The position numbers were made by a program, and so were the translations under genes. This document shows, piece by piece, positions 46,347 through 59,704 of a DNA stretch of 64,000 nt. The notes beneath the pieces are model-generated. The model did no database searches. It was given only the letters and a program-made list of their open reading frames with translations, and was not told where the DNA came from. Each line of letters starts with the position of its first letter. Position 1 is the stretch's first letter. Origin of the DNA: Stichopus chloronotus (Eukaryota; Echinodermata; Holothuroidea; Aspidochirotida; Stichopodidae); the NCBI GenBank assembly GCA_021234535.1, contig CM037846.1, positions 20,229,814-20,293,813 on the forward strand, written 5' to 3'.

Positions 46347-49129
46347 CTGCAGAATGAAAGGCACATAAAAGTACAGTACTGTGTAGAATGCTCTTTGAAA
46401 ATTCTACATTTTCAAGTACAAAACACATGTAATGTTTTCAAAGTATTCTGACCACCTTTAGCAGCAAAAATGTAATGCCATACCAGACAAATTACTGCAC
46501 ATCTTACTGATTTAACACTTTCATACATGCAGGACAAGCTCATACTAGCAATATTACATTTCCTAATGTATAGAAAACCACTAACTTGCATGAAAGGTAA
46601 GGGAGAATGTTGACTGGGTGTATTGCCTTGCATTTTATCAAGTGCATTAAAAAAGAATACATGAGGGTGTTACCACAGCAAATACACCAAAAAGACGTGT
46701 ATCTTCACAATTACATTGAGTGCATTTCAACTTTGAAATAAATTAAAATTCCATCATAATTTGTCTCTCACATCGATTCTCAAATCGATTCACATGTGAA
46801 CTGCCAGCAATACAATATCCAAATTTCAAGCAATTAAGGTTGAGGTACAGTAGTGTATGTATTCTGAACTGCATGTCTGTTACTGCAACAAAAGCTAAAT
46901 GTGACGCATTAGTATAGATTGCATGGCATCATTCTACTCCTTCAATTCCTTAAGTGATTGATAATTTCAAAGATGATGAAACATATTGAAAATGGCAATA
47001 ACTCCTGCTGGTCCTGCAAAAGTAGGGTCCCTCAAAACATTTTGGCCTCGAGTGAGTGGCAGAATGGGGAAGCTTTCCAAACTTGCGTCAACGGATCCAC
47101 ACAGAAAGAGATGTCAGCCTGAATAAAAAAATGTGCCTACTGGCATCACACACACATCTCCGAAGATTGCCAATGTTAAATGAATCTCACAGACCAAGCA
47201 AAATTGCGCTCAGCAAACATTTTTACACTAGCATGTCATGACCTGAATAGGCCTCTGGAACTGCCCTTCTTTAAAAGGAACTAATGTCCTCACAAAAGAG
47301 AATTAAAGACAACAATAAGAGATTCCATTAAGACTCAAAAACCTTCACTAATGCATTCAGCTGTTTAGAATTTGACTTCGTTGAAAGAAAACCTTTTCTT
47401 AAATCAGTTCATTCAGACAGCCTTTCTTTACAAGAACCATTAGCAAGATCTCCTTATTTTTATAAAAAATAGTTTCAGGAGGGGGTTGACAGCACTCCTT
47501 AAAAATATTTCAACCTGTTTATCAAAACTAAACCACACTCCTCAAAACATGCTGGAAAATTTAGCTAATATATTGGTATAACCTCGATTCTCCATTCCAC
47601 CACAACAAAAAAACAGGAAAGCCTAAAACATGTTGTCAGTTCTAGTATTTTGATCATGGCCCTGTACACTGAAGAGAATGGTATACACAGCAAGTGGTGT
47701 GCAGTGTACCATAACATTTTGGTCAATCAAAGCAAGCGATTTCCTACAGTATACATTTCCAGTGGACTTTTAAACTCGTTGGTTGACTGAGACATGCCCG
47801 TAGACCCCACTCCCAGCATAGTATCATTGACAGCTTTGAAGCAGTATTGCATAAAGTCCGCAGAGAGATGTAGCTATATTTCCTGCTATTTTTGGTGACC
47901 AGTCACAAGTTTACAATGCATGTAGTGGGCAAGTGCCAACTTAGACAACACAGGCTTACTGTCTGGTGATTCTCGTCAGAGTAATGTAAAACCACAGAAT
48001 TTCCAAGATTATGGAAAATTACGATTAAAAAAAAAGATGGAGTGGAAGTTTCCTATGGAATTGTACCAAGTTTGGTAGAAAGTTTATTGATGGTCTAGAT
48101 TAACAGTACTCTGACAGACCTTCCTGAAATGTATATCAAAACAATGTAAAATCATACGCCACAAGCACTGACTGCTACAGTTCTTCACTAGTACTACCAA
48201 TGAAGACATGAGAGATGCACACACACACATACGTAGCGCTACAGTATTGATTTCACTTAAATTCTGATTGAAAAATTTTCGTTTGAAAACTACATACAAA
48301 TATTGATAGCAAACGACAGAGTAAAGTTCATTGACAAAATTTCCACTGCTGCAGTCATGTGTGTCAACAAAATCTATCAACGTAATGTGATCAAAATTCA
48401 CCCATACTAAACCTGCAACTGTTTTCGGGTAAAATCATTTTGTTGAAACTAGTCCTTGCCACACAGTCATTTCCTATGGCTCGGCTAGTTGGGCCACAAA
48501 AGTTTCTATTTCAAAAAGAAGCAATTCCTTTAACACTTTTTCATTTCTGTTTCCTGTTTCCAAGTATCCCGATTTGCGTAAGATTCTGCAGCATGTTCGA
48601 GACTCCTACAAAAGTGGTAAAACATCGAAAACTGGGGTATTTCCGCAACTTGCAGTGGCCTAGTTACTGTACTGTAAAGAACAGTGTAGCACAAGGATAA
48701 AAACCATTTCAGCATGACGACAGTTTGATAAGAATAAAGTCATTGATTTTGTCTCAAAACTTGGAAAGTGTAGAGAATATTAGATGTCAAGTAAACCAAA
48801 CTGAACCACATTCATTTTTGAGGTTAAAATATGCAAAAGCGTCATGTGAAAAGAAATACAAAAGAAAGTTGAAAAAAAATTATGTCCTAACATGGTGAGG
48901 TGAAAATAGCCTAACGACCTCAGTGATTGCATATTTTATCATTAAAGTGACAGTTGACGATTGTTATTTGTAGGAACAATCAAACGATGTTTTAATGTGA
49001 TATTTCTAAATCCCAGTGGCTTTAAAAAAAATACTATGATCAAAGGTTTGAAGTTGCAGAAAGATGGCCCCGTTGAAGGTTGTTATATAGTGCTACGTAC
49101 TCTGGTTTGCCAGTCAAAACATTCTTAAT

Positions 49130-49630
49130 GTAAAACGTCCCTGTATCTAAAACGTCCCAGTATCAAAAATGTCCCTGCTATTGACCAAAGAGGTCCCTGC
49201 TATTGGCCAAAGAGGTCCCTGTGCCAAATCATCCCTTTACCAGTTGATTGTGCATAACTGATAAAGCATGGTATTTTTTTTTCTTGGAAATATAAGGACG
49301 CACTGAGTAGGCCTATAAAACTACAGCAGTACTTGCTGCACAACTAGTAAACTCCAACAACTGAGCAATTCCAACTTTGTCTAAGAAATTGTTGAACTTG
49401 AATGGACTCATTCCATTTGCCTTTATAACAATAATTTGCCCTTACACTCTATTTTAAATTCCTCTCACATTTCTCACATGTTTGCTCCTGAAAATTTCCA
49501 TTTGATTCCTAGCAGGGCTTATGGTCCTCTGTGCAGGGACCTTTTGGTAAACCATACATAATTCTACAAGGCCATTTTGGTCAAAAGAGGGGACGTTCTT
49601 GTGTAGAGTAAACTAGTGGGAACGTTCTGC
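49130..49630. mobile_element. Small foldback element with repeated ACGTCCC motifs
   Basis: The left arm reads AAAACGTCCCTG, AAAACGTCCCAG, AAAATGTCCCTG, TTGACCAAAGAGGTCCCTG. The right arm holds the same kinds of blocks in inverted order (GGGACCTTTTGGTAAA, TTTTGGTCAAAAGAGGGGAC, GGGAACGTTCT). No transposase frame. Target duplication is unresolved. Confidence 0.55.
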
Positions 49631-51334
49631 CTGGGGTGTACCAAGTCTAGTCTCGTATTTTCGACGTAAAATTATGTAATTGATACCACAAAACTTTTCC
49701 CCCATTGTCAAATGATGTTGCAATTTTGCAGGGGTACAGTGGAACCAAAGAATACCCCCAGAATTATGTGTAAAACTGGATTGTGTTCTGTAGTTGTACA
49801 TTGTACATCCTACTTTCTGATGGTAAATTATAAGCTTTATACATATAAGGTCTGATTTTTTTGTTCCCAAGAGTATTGTTTTACCTGGTAATATGTGATC
49901 TGAATCTATAATCTAACCCTAGACCCTTTGGACAAGCCTACAAGAAGTTTTTTTCACGGGCACATTTGCTTCATCATTGAAACATTTTTCTACAGAAGTT
50001 CCTGATGTAGATTTTCAACAAAAACTTTTCCACCTCTTAACTTGTGGTCAAGAAAAAATTTGTCTAAATGTATCACTCCACAGTCCACATTAATCCCAAT
50101 AATTTATTTCTTTGTACGTATTACAGTCAGGGACAATCCACAAGAAAGTACTCAGTTCTACCCTATACAATTGCATTAAAAATAGGGTCATAGTGTCATG
50201 TACAGTTTTCTTCTTGCTCAATGTAGTTTAAGGAATTTGTACCTGCACGTGCACTTGCATGTTTAAATGCTAACTTCTGATTGACTGTTGAAGATATGTC
50301 ATTCATAATCTCTCTTTTTTTGCTACAACATTGTTAAGCAGACCGACGGGTGAAACAAGGCAAGGGCCAGTTTGTGAAGTTTACAAATGAATGGTAGAGC
50401 AATTAACTTCTATGGCATGTTATTGATGGTTGTTAATTGTGACAGAGCAGATATTTAAAAGCAAAATCTGATTTCAAAAATTCTAACTCACCAACAATGA
50501 CTCCATGATAAAATCAACTGATTAATTGTATACATTCAAATGACAGTGGTTTAAAGGGAATTTCCACAAATTATGGAATGGGGAATTGTTGAGCTAATTC
50601 TGTGGCTTTGTTCTATCACTTTTATGGATAATACATGCATAACATGTCGAAAGAAGCTGCTCATCTGCTGTTTTTGTGAAATGTGTGTTTACAGATCTGA
50701 TTGGATGTATGCTAAAAATACCCTAGCTATCATCTTGTCCCTCAGCATGTATGAATAATTTGTCGTAAACACCACCTTGTAGTAAATCTGTTGCCTACTT
50801 TTTCCCCTTGAAAAACACCTGGGCTAAACCATTTGTTTTTACTATATGTCTCTATAGTACATACTAGATCTGAAGATTTGAGATATACATTACAAACATC
50901 TGCAATCTCTTTTGTGTAGAATAGATGTTGGAATTACAAAATAGCTCTCCAGATGAAAAATTAACTTTGTTCCTTACTGGTTTACAGTCTCCCCTAAATA
51001 TACACCAGATTGACACAGGTTATACATGACACTGTAGCCTTACATGCACTTGTACTGTAAGCGCCAAACGCATGTGTTGTGAGCTTGTTCAAACCAGTTT
51101 CTATTGTGCAAAGTAAATAATTATACTGCATAATTATACTGCACACTGTGAGTTGTGCAGTACAGAATCAAGTCAACCATTTGTCTGTCAGGAAGGCAGG
51201 TCTTTCCTATCACATGGTTCACGGATATTTCCGGAACACCAGAGGGATTCAAAGAATGTGAATATTAAAAGCAGAACTGATAGTCATGTAAACTGGATGG
51301 GCACCGAGAGGGGAAAAATTAAAATGTTTTGTGT

Positions 51335-51500
51335 GAAAAACCAGAATGCAGAAATGCATTGTGGTTTCGATGATCCAAGTAATTTTCAGAATCTGATATA
51401 ATAGCATTAGTATGTGTCACATTGAGCGACGTATGCTTTATATCAAATGTTAGTTTTGTCCAAGTTTCTTTTTTTTGCAATATAGTGTTTACACGTCAGC
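51335..51500 (+). repeat. Family A fragment
   Basis: 5'-end-like block (ACCAGAATGCAGAAATGCAT), then 'GTGTCACATTGAGCG' and 'GTCCAAGTTTCTTTTTTTTG' with 'ATAGTGTTTACACG'. Confidence 0.6.
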
Positions 51501-53924
51501 TGTGTCGGTAGGAGAAAACACATACATCGGTATAGATGGCTGCTCCATACCTGGTAAACCGGACATTATCGTGGAATCACTGTTTACTGTGTTACTTGTA
51601 CATACCAGTGTTGTCATGCATGAAGGAATGTACAGAGCATGCATGTTTGTGTAAACAGTGTCAATTTCTCCAAGATCTTCTTTACATGAGAATAAGTTTT
51701 GAAAAAAATGTGTTCAGTTTCATGTGTGTACTCTGCCTTTGAGTAAGCGTTACATTAACGTTCATCCCGACTCTCCTCACTGCAATGTTCCTTACTTCCT
51801 ATAGAACTGTATACTTGGTACACCCATAGCAGCAGTAACTTGAAATTTCATGAAATCACTGCTTACTACATTAATTACCCATTCCATCTGGTTGTCTCGG
51901 ACCATGTACTGTACATGTCTATGTTCAGTTGGTAACCACATACAGCCCTCTCGAGTAAGAAAAATTGCTACAGCAATAGAAATACTGAAGTTAAATGGCT
52001 TTACCTCGGCTAAAGTAAGTTTTACCACAGCGTTTTTAATAATGATTATTCTTACATGTCACCATCATAAAATCCAGGAAAATATCCTCTTTAAAACTCT
52101 GCTATCAAGACCTGATACTTTCTGTAACAACCCTGAAAAAGTATGCATTTGTTTTCTTTTAACAAAATTGTGAGGAATCTAGATACAAGTGATAATATGC
52201 AGCCATTAACATGAAGAAATTAAGTGCCAAACACATTTGGGGGTGAGGTGGGGGTGCAGGATGAGGATGGGAGATATTAGGAGGTTTTAAGTTGAACATT
52301 TATGAGTGCTGGTAAATTCTTTTCCCCATCCCCTGTGGCTGTGAGCCAGTTTTATTGAGCTTGGTCTCTCAAATGCATTGAGTTGGAGATATGAAATTGT
52401 GTTGGTTTGTCATAACACTGTTGGTGAACTTTTCTGCACACTTTTTTTAAGTTTTTGAGTTTGCAAAGTTTTAGTGTAAAATATACCATCCTGTTCCTGA
52501 TGACCCAATATAAGCTAAGCAATATATCAGACAACTTAAAGCACATTTTCAAACAGTTTGGGTCAAAATTCACTTGAAAATCTTAGTTTAGTCTGTTCCT
52601 CTACAGTAAATGTAGGGCACAATAGTAATACATGTGTTGGCTAGGCTCTATCTCAGTATTACGTATATATGTTTAGGCTACAGCAAAAGTCCCAAGCCAC
52701 TCTGGATGAAAATATCTTGTAGAAGGAAACTTTTGAATCAAAGTTTGCGAAAATAATGCGGATTGCTAGTTTGGGGTCTTTTGCACGTCATGCAAATGTT
52801 TTTGGCAGTTTTGACCGATTGAGGTATTTTGTTTATACTTTCGAAGTTCGATCCTTCTGATCGACATTTGTTCGATCTGAACATGTGATAGTAATTACAG
52901 TGACAAGTGTACACAGACAACAAAACAGCGTGTGAGTCATAACGAAGGTTTTTGTGACTGAAATCTTTAGGGGGGCTAAAACCTTAACTACACTTGCAGT
53001 TTGCATCAACAGAAAATTGTCTTTGGAATAAAAATTGGGTGATCATTCGTTCCGACCAGATAGTTGCTATTTGACAGTAGCAACTCCCTGTTCCGGCCGT
53101 ACTGCTTTGCATACGCCATGTACTGTATGTGTGTCCGCTAGTAACATGGGCAGTATGTACTTGAGACGAATCTATCATTATATGCAACGTTACGAAACAG
53201 ACTAGACAGACAGGTGTGCAACTGATTCATTATAGGGAGATGGTATACAGAGATGAGCTCCAAACTGTAGGTGAAAATATTATTTAGCTATTTTTTTCCC
53301 CAACTTATACGACTGAGGTTTCTTTTTGGCGGGAATTATGGGGAAAATGTTACTCCATGTTTCATCAACACGAATGTTTTCCAATTTGTAGTAACGAAAT
53401 GGAAACATGCATGCAATTCACTCCTCTTTTTGCTATTCTGATGTATCTAGTGTGGTGGCAAGCACAGCCATATCGGCATTTCAACTGTTTTTCTAGGGAG
53501 GTATACCGGACTTCGGAATACCCTCGGTCTCGCACTTTGCTTTTGTTTTTATGTCTGACAAACATTGCTACTTATTTTGATGTTCCATTGTCACCAAGTT
53601 TTTTTCTTTTTACTAAAATGCTAATTTGTGTTTGATATGCCCTGCAAGGTGCACAGCTTTTGCATACACAACTTGAATAGGGTATCTTGGAATTTTCCAG
53701 GACCCCCAATCACGGACTATTCCAATTACGTACAGTTCAGTTACGTACTCTCTGATCGACTAAATTGAGAAGCGAGGGGGTATCAATTGGTTCCTTCACG
53801 CGGCTTTACTTTTTACGACGTATTATCCATTTTTTTCAGGGTATACTTGTTAGCTGTTAAATTTGATACTGTAGGTGTAGGTCAATGCCATACCCACGTA
53901 TACCAGGTAAATCGACACAGTTTA

Positions 53925-54180
53925 TTTACAAGGTTTTCACACTTTGACCCTTCTTGACCTCAAGTGACCGTTGACCGCCATTAAAAAAAATAGCATTCTT
54001 GTAACTATAAGATACATCTACATACTTCATATGACATTTGTCCAAGCTTCCCTTCTTGAGATATCGTGTTTACAAGGTAGGGTGTCACGGACATACATAT
54101 ACACACACACACACATACACACGCACACACACCCACACGTATGCATAATTACAAAGGTTACGATTATCATTGAAACCAAA
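53925..54180 (+). repeat. Family A, one unit plus 3' end
   Basis: 'TACAAGGTTTTCACACTTTG', 'CTCAAGTGACCGTTGACCGC', then GTGTCACGGACATAC with (CA)n to 54138. The hairpin GGTTAC...GAAACC (54156-54177) is followed by AAAAAG. Confidence 0.82.
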
Positions 54181-54207
54181 AAGGGGCTCATGAGGAAAGT
54201 ATCTTTA

Positions 54208-55160
54208 ATAACCAGAAAGCCAAAAGGCTTTGTGATTCCTTGCTACATGGTTATATTGTAACAAACATGAATTATCCACATGATAAGTATAAGATCAACT
54301 GCAGTTATTGTTCCTGACACACCACAAGCCTTTAACCCAAAATGACCTTTATTTTGGTGACCTCAAATGACCGTGACATTTGACAGCCACCAAAAGCAAT
54401 AAGGATTACCTACCCAGTATGGCCAACCCACACTTCAAGTATGACATCAGTCAACATTATCCTTCTGGAGTTAATCTGTTAGCAAGGTTTGACCTGGGGT
54501 GATCTCAAATGACCTTTGACCTTCACCACAAACAAAAGGAGTCTTCTACTTAGTATATACAATCTACACATCAAGTAAGACATCAGTCAAGGTTAGACTC
54601 ATGGAGATATTGTGTTTACACATTTTTACAGTTTGACCTCTGGTGACCTCAAATGACCCTTAACCTCAATCAAAACAAAAGAGATCTTCTGCTCATTATT
54701 ACCAACCCACACACCAAGTATTACATCAGTCATGGTTACTCTCTGGAGATATTGTTTTCAAGGTTTTTACAGTTTGACCTCTGGTGACCTCAAATAACCT
54801 TTGCCCCTCACCAAAGATGATAGGGATCATCTAATTAGTATGACCAAGCAACACACTAAGTATGACATCAGTCACAGTTACCCTCTTGGAGATATTGTGT
54901 TTACAAGGTTTTCACAGTTTGACCTTTGGTGACCTCACATGACCTTTGACTTCCACCAAAATCAAAAGGAGTATTCTACGGACTATATACAATCTACACA
55001 CCAACTATCACATCAGTCACAGTTACCCTTCTGGAGATACTGTGTTTAAAAGGTTTTCACAGTTTGACCTCTGGTGACCTCATATGACCTTTGATCTCCA
55101 CAAAAAACAATATGGATCATCTACTCAATATGACCAACCCTGCAGCAAGGAATCAAAAAC
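54208..55160 (+). repeat. Family A element, ~0.95 kb, both ends
   Basis: The 5' end is ACCAGAAAGCCAAAAGGCTT, almost identical to that at 37582. Six ~144-bp units follow (TGACCTTTGACCT at 54510). The 3' end is shortened to GCAGCAAGGAATCAAAAAC with no microsatellite. It starts ~30 bases after another family A 3' end. It lies in the 9.6-kb RAB18 intron. Confidence 0.88.
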
Positions 55161-55929
55161 CAATGCTTCTTCTTGAAAAAAATGAAGCTAGAAGTGTATT
55201 TTGGACTTAAACTAACACATTTTACCATGAAGCATAGGTTTTGTCTAATAACATCATGAAAAAAGTGACACTATTGCCTGAAAAATTTTAACACACTAGG
55301 ATAGCAACTGCCATTACAAAATAACTATTCGCATAGATATTTAGAAAAGTTTCTTGCTCAATATTTTGTGGTATCTTACCAAAAATGTTACCAAATGTTA
55401 CTAATTTCTTCAGTACATTACTCACAGATGCAAGTTGTTTAGGCAGTTCACCAGGCCAAAAAGGCATGTTAATTTTATCTTCTTCTATTTCTCCATCTTT
55501 TGATTATGTACTGCAACTTTTATTTGTTATGTTGTGATCCAATAAATGGGAAAAACCAAGCAATAATAGGGGGCGGTATACCCAGACAAGACTAATCATA
55601 GAAGGATGTGTCATCACTTTTTATCAAAGATTATCACAACAGTATACTTTGCTGAAGATTTCCATGAGAAGTCAATGCTCCAAGTTTTATGGAATTTGGA
55701 TCATTGTCTTGAATAAATTCAACAGATTTTGGCAACTTTTGCTTGAATTTTGTGAAATTTTTTTTCTTCAGACATTATCAGGAGCTAAAAGAAATCAATA
55801 CTGTGCAAGGCAACCCTCTGAAGATCCCTTCTTGAGAAACTGCATTTACATGGTAGCCCTTACAAATATACACACACAAACATGCCCGCATGAATACGAA
55901 GGCTTCATTTCCATCCATGGCCCACTCAC

Positions 55930-56048
55930 CTTGTCTATTTTGTTCCCGACGAGCATCTTGATAATGTCGCTTTTGGTGGAGTATGTGTCTAGCTCATTAA
56001 GCCATTGGTCTAGTTTCTGAAAGGTCTGAGTGTTACTGACATCATAAA
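55930..56048 (-). CDS. RAB18: RAB18 internal exon, G4 box (MLVGNKIDK)
   Basis: Minus-strand exon of 119 bases: two bases completing Val, then 39 codons beginning YDVSNTQTFQKLDQWLNELD and ending MLVGNKIDK. NKID is the guanine-specifying G4 box. LDQWLNELDTYSTKSDI matches the Rab18-type helix that in vertebrates reads LDNWLNELETY. The acceptor is ...TTGCAG and the donor GTGAGT. The 1,314-bp intron upstream is the shortest in the visible gene. A 123-residue open frame on the opposite strand (55649-56020) is only an antisense shadow. Confidence 0.95.
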
Positions 56049-57362
56049 CTGCAATAAGATTGGGTTAAAAGGCAATGTGTGAGGCAAGCAATTGATGATA
56101 TAAGGGAAGGGGCAAAGGGGAATGCATAGAATACTAATAATATTTATAGGATGAGAAGGGACTACAACAAGCTACAGTGTATATCCTATTTCTCTGATTA
56201 AGATGCAAAAAAACTATTTAAACAACACTTCACACTATATCAGCAGGAAGATTCAAGCTTTACCATTGAGATGCATTTGGTGGCAGATTTTTTCTCCTCA
56301 GAGAAGCTGAAGTGTGAACGAGTAAAGTGACCGATCAAAGTGATCGATGGGGCGGGTGTGGGAGAGGAGTTCCCCTTCCATTGTGTGGAGCTGTTTTCTT
56401 TTTCAAGGTCGAATTATGTGATGTGGTGCCTACTTTTCAGCATATTTGACTATACTCCTATAGAAGTTTTTGTGCAATTGGTGTTTTTTTGTGTAATGTT
56501 AGGTTGAATGTTTGAAAACATCCTTTGAAACAGGCTTTAAAATAGTGCCGGTACTTAACATGCTACTTTTTATGAAACATGTCACAAAACTAACACAAAG
56601 GTATAAATGTTAGAGTAAACACTCATTATTTCACAGCTTATTTTCCATCATGAACATGGGGTAATGTGGACTAGCATACTACTAAAAAAATGTAGTACAG
56701 TTGTAAAGATAACATCAGCTGGTGCTGTTCTGCTAGCAGTGAACATTGGCTTCATGCAGACTTGAACTAACTTAGGTGAATTAACATTACCTATAGGCCT
56801 ATTTGAAAACAGGCCACAGAATTTCTTTAGATTTTCACAAAAACAGCTTGAATGATGAGAAAGTCACCTATTCACATGATGTATCTATAGTGTGATTTTT
56901 TTCTGAAGAACCTCACTGCTTTGATTTGTAAAGTTTCAGTTCTTTTTGTTAACTTACGATCCACTGTCACTTAACAGATTGGTTTGCATATACAGGCCTA
57001 GGCTAATATTTCCAATTGATATTGAATGTAAGATAGGAGGTACGTAGAGACCTTCACAAAACACTGTTAAATTGTTTTCTTCACAACTTGAAAAATATCG
57101 AGTTTGAGTACAAGAAGACTGTACAAAACAATTTCTTTTACTTATTGCTAAAGATTGAACATGAATGGAGCATTTGGGAAATATGTTTGAAAGGATGTAA
57201 TTACCAGTTGTGTCCAAAGGTAACCATTCTGAAGCACTGTGCATTCTATAATAACTGGAGGTTATGCAGTATGAAAGGAAGTACACCCTACAGAAAGACT
57301 TATGTTGAGTGTCAGCGCTCAAAAACTATATTAAGTGAAGTAATATCAGAGGTGACACTCAC

Positions 57363-57435
57363 CTAAAATTACACCCTGTGCACCTCTGTAATAGCTGGGT
57401 GTTAAAGTTCGAAACCTCTCTTGACCGGCTGTGTC
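57363..57435 (-). CDS. RAB18: RAB18 internal exon, G3 box and switch II (DTAGQERFRTLTPSYYRGAQ)
   Basis: Minus-strand exon of 24 codons plus one base. It starts with the Rab G3 motif DTAGQERF and runs through TLTPSYYRGAQGVIL, the switch II segment that contacts nucleotide and Rab effectors. It joins the preceding Trp codon in phase 0. The donor is GTGAGT. The acceptor is a T8-AG immediately before GAC, and a family A repeat begins only about ten bases further into the intron. The last base (G) pairs with TT of the next exon to give Val. Identity with known Rab18 proteins is essentially complete here, which makes the assignment secure. Confidence 0.96.
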
Positions 57436-57445
57436 CTAAAAAAAA

Positions 57446-59602
57446 CAAGAGCGCCAAGAGTCTTTGTGATTCCTTACTGCTAATAAATTGCAACATAGTA
57501 CTAACCACAGGTTGCCAAGTATAGTAACTGAGGATTTGCAATACACCTATATAATGTAAAATTATGCAAATTCACATTGGAGGCCAAGAGTTCTCCAGTC
57601 TGCATCACTGTGGTAGAGCAGATACATTACTGCATTCTACAACCATAATGCACAAATCCAATGTGCAACACCTACACGTTACATATGAGATCTGTCTAAA
57701 CATCCCTCCTTGAGATACCGTGTTTACAAAGTTTTCACTATTTGACCCCTGTTGACCTCAAATGACCTTTGACCTTCACCAAAAATGATAGGCTCCTTCT
57801 ACTCAATGAGGTACACCTATCCACCAAATATGACATCTGTCCCAGTTTATCTTGTTGAGATACTGCAATTACAAGGTTTTCACTATTTGACCCTCGTTGA
57901 CCCCAAATGATATTTATTCCCCCCACAATTGTCATCAGTGCTGAGTGAATGAAATTACTCATTCATGTTAGCACTTGGTAACATCATGCAAAAATTGATA
58001 GAAATCATCTATTCAATATGGGTAATGCACATGCTAAGTATGAAATCCCCTCACAGTTACCCTCCTTGGGTTATATAAATAAAGAGTTTACAAAATTTGA
58101 CCTCAACCAAAAGCAATTGGACACAACAACTGAATATGAGCAACAGACATGCAAAGTATGCGGTCTCTCACTATTTCTCTTTTTGAGATAATCGTGTACA
58201 TAATTTTGACTTTGACTTCTGTTAACTCTAAATGACATTTGACTTCCACCAAAAATAATAGGGATCATCTACTATGAGCAATCAACATGCTAGGTATGAG
58301 TTACAGTTATCCTTCTTAAGATATAGTATTTACAAGATTTTTGGTGGAGGTCAAGGTTAAATGACCTCTAAAGACCTTTGACCTCACCAAAATCAAGAGG
58401 GATCATCTTTGAATGGCTAATACACACACTAAATATAAGATCAATCAGGGTTGCCCTGCTTGAAATACTTTATTTAAAATGTTTTAACAGTTTTACCTCT
58501 TGTGACTTCATATGACCTTTGACTGCCACCAAAAGCAATAGGAATAATCCACTCAAAATGACCACTTTTAAACTCTAAGTATGAAATTAGACAAGGTTAT
58601 CCAATTTCAGATATCTTGTTTACAAAGTTCTCACAGTGTGACCACGGGTGACTCAAATGACCTTTAACCTCCACCAAGAACAACAGGGATCATCTACTTA
58701 GTATGAACAAGTCACACAATAATTATGAGATTATTCAAGGTTGCCTTTCTTGAGATATTGTGTTTACACCGCTTTCACATTTTGAATTCTGGTGACCTCA
58801 AATGACCTTTGACTTCCACCCAAAACAAATGGGAACATCTGCTTAGAAAGGTCATTCCACACAGTAAGTATGGGATCAGCCAAGGTTGCCCTTCTGGAGA
58901 TACTGTGTTTACAAGGTTTTTACAGTTTGACCTCTGGTGACCTCAAATGATTTTGACATCCAACAAAAACCATAGGATTATCTACTTTGTATGGCCAACC
59001 CACACTCTAAGTGCAACATCAGTCAAGGTTACACTTATGGAGAAATCGTTTTTACAAGGTTTTTGCAGTTTGGCCTCTGGTGACCTCAAATGATCTTTGA
59101 CCTCTATCAAAAACAATAGGGATCATCTACTCAATTTTGTCAACTTACACACCAAGTATGAGATCAGTCAATGTTACCCATCAGGAGATATTATGTTTAC
59201 AAGGTTTTCACACTTTGATCTCTGGTGACCACTAATGATGTTTGAATTCCACCAAAAATAACAAGGGTCATTTACTTTATATGGCCAACCCACACACCAG
59301 GTATGAAATCAGTCAATGTTACCCTTCTGGAGATATTGAGTTTACAAGGTTTTCACACTTTGACCTTTGGTGGCATCAAATGACCGTTGACCACTACCAA
59401 AACCAACAGGGATCATCTACTTAGTATGGACAACCCACACACCAAGTGTGAGATCAGTCAAGGTTACACTTCTTGAGATATTGCATTTACAAGCAGTGTC
59501 ACACACATACATACATACATACACACACACAAACATACATACACACACCCTCACATGACATTATGGCATAGATTCCTTCTGCCTTTGGCAGGGAATCAAA
59601 AA
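57446..59602 (+). repeat. Family A tandem-core element inside RAB18 intron, ~2.15 kb
   Basis: The 5' end (AAGAGCGCCAAGAGTCTTTG TGATTCCTTAC) aligns with the 5' ends at 37582 and 54210. About a dozen diverged ~144-bp units follow, each with a TGACCT cluster, CCACCAAAAACAATAGGGAT, a 'CACACCAAGTATGAGATCAG' block and GATATTGTGTTTACAAGG. The end is GTGTCACAC with a CA/CATA tract (59495-59550) and a 3' hairpin, GATTCC...GGAATC (59571-59597), followed by AAAAAC. There is no coding capacity. The 5' terminus lies ten bases from the RAB18 exon at 57435. Confidence 0.85.
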
Positions 59603-59704
59603 CCTGTATTATCATAGTGTTTAGAAATTATTATCATGAAGTTTATAACGTATGATAACTATTCATGTTTGTCATGTGGGTGATTCTTGTTTGTTAAAAT
59701 ATAT

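Larger units (their letters stand above)
46347..53924. other. Large RAB18 intron, mostly single-copy-like
   Basis: Except for the foldback at 49130 and the family A scrap at 51335, no repeat family or gene was recognised. Several 60-105-codon frames lie on both strands without motifs. Confidence 0.4.

Noticed and set aside
55649..56020. 123-codon plus-strand open frame
   Set aside because: It runs antisense through the securely identified RAB18 G4-box exon; the frame is a shadow.
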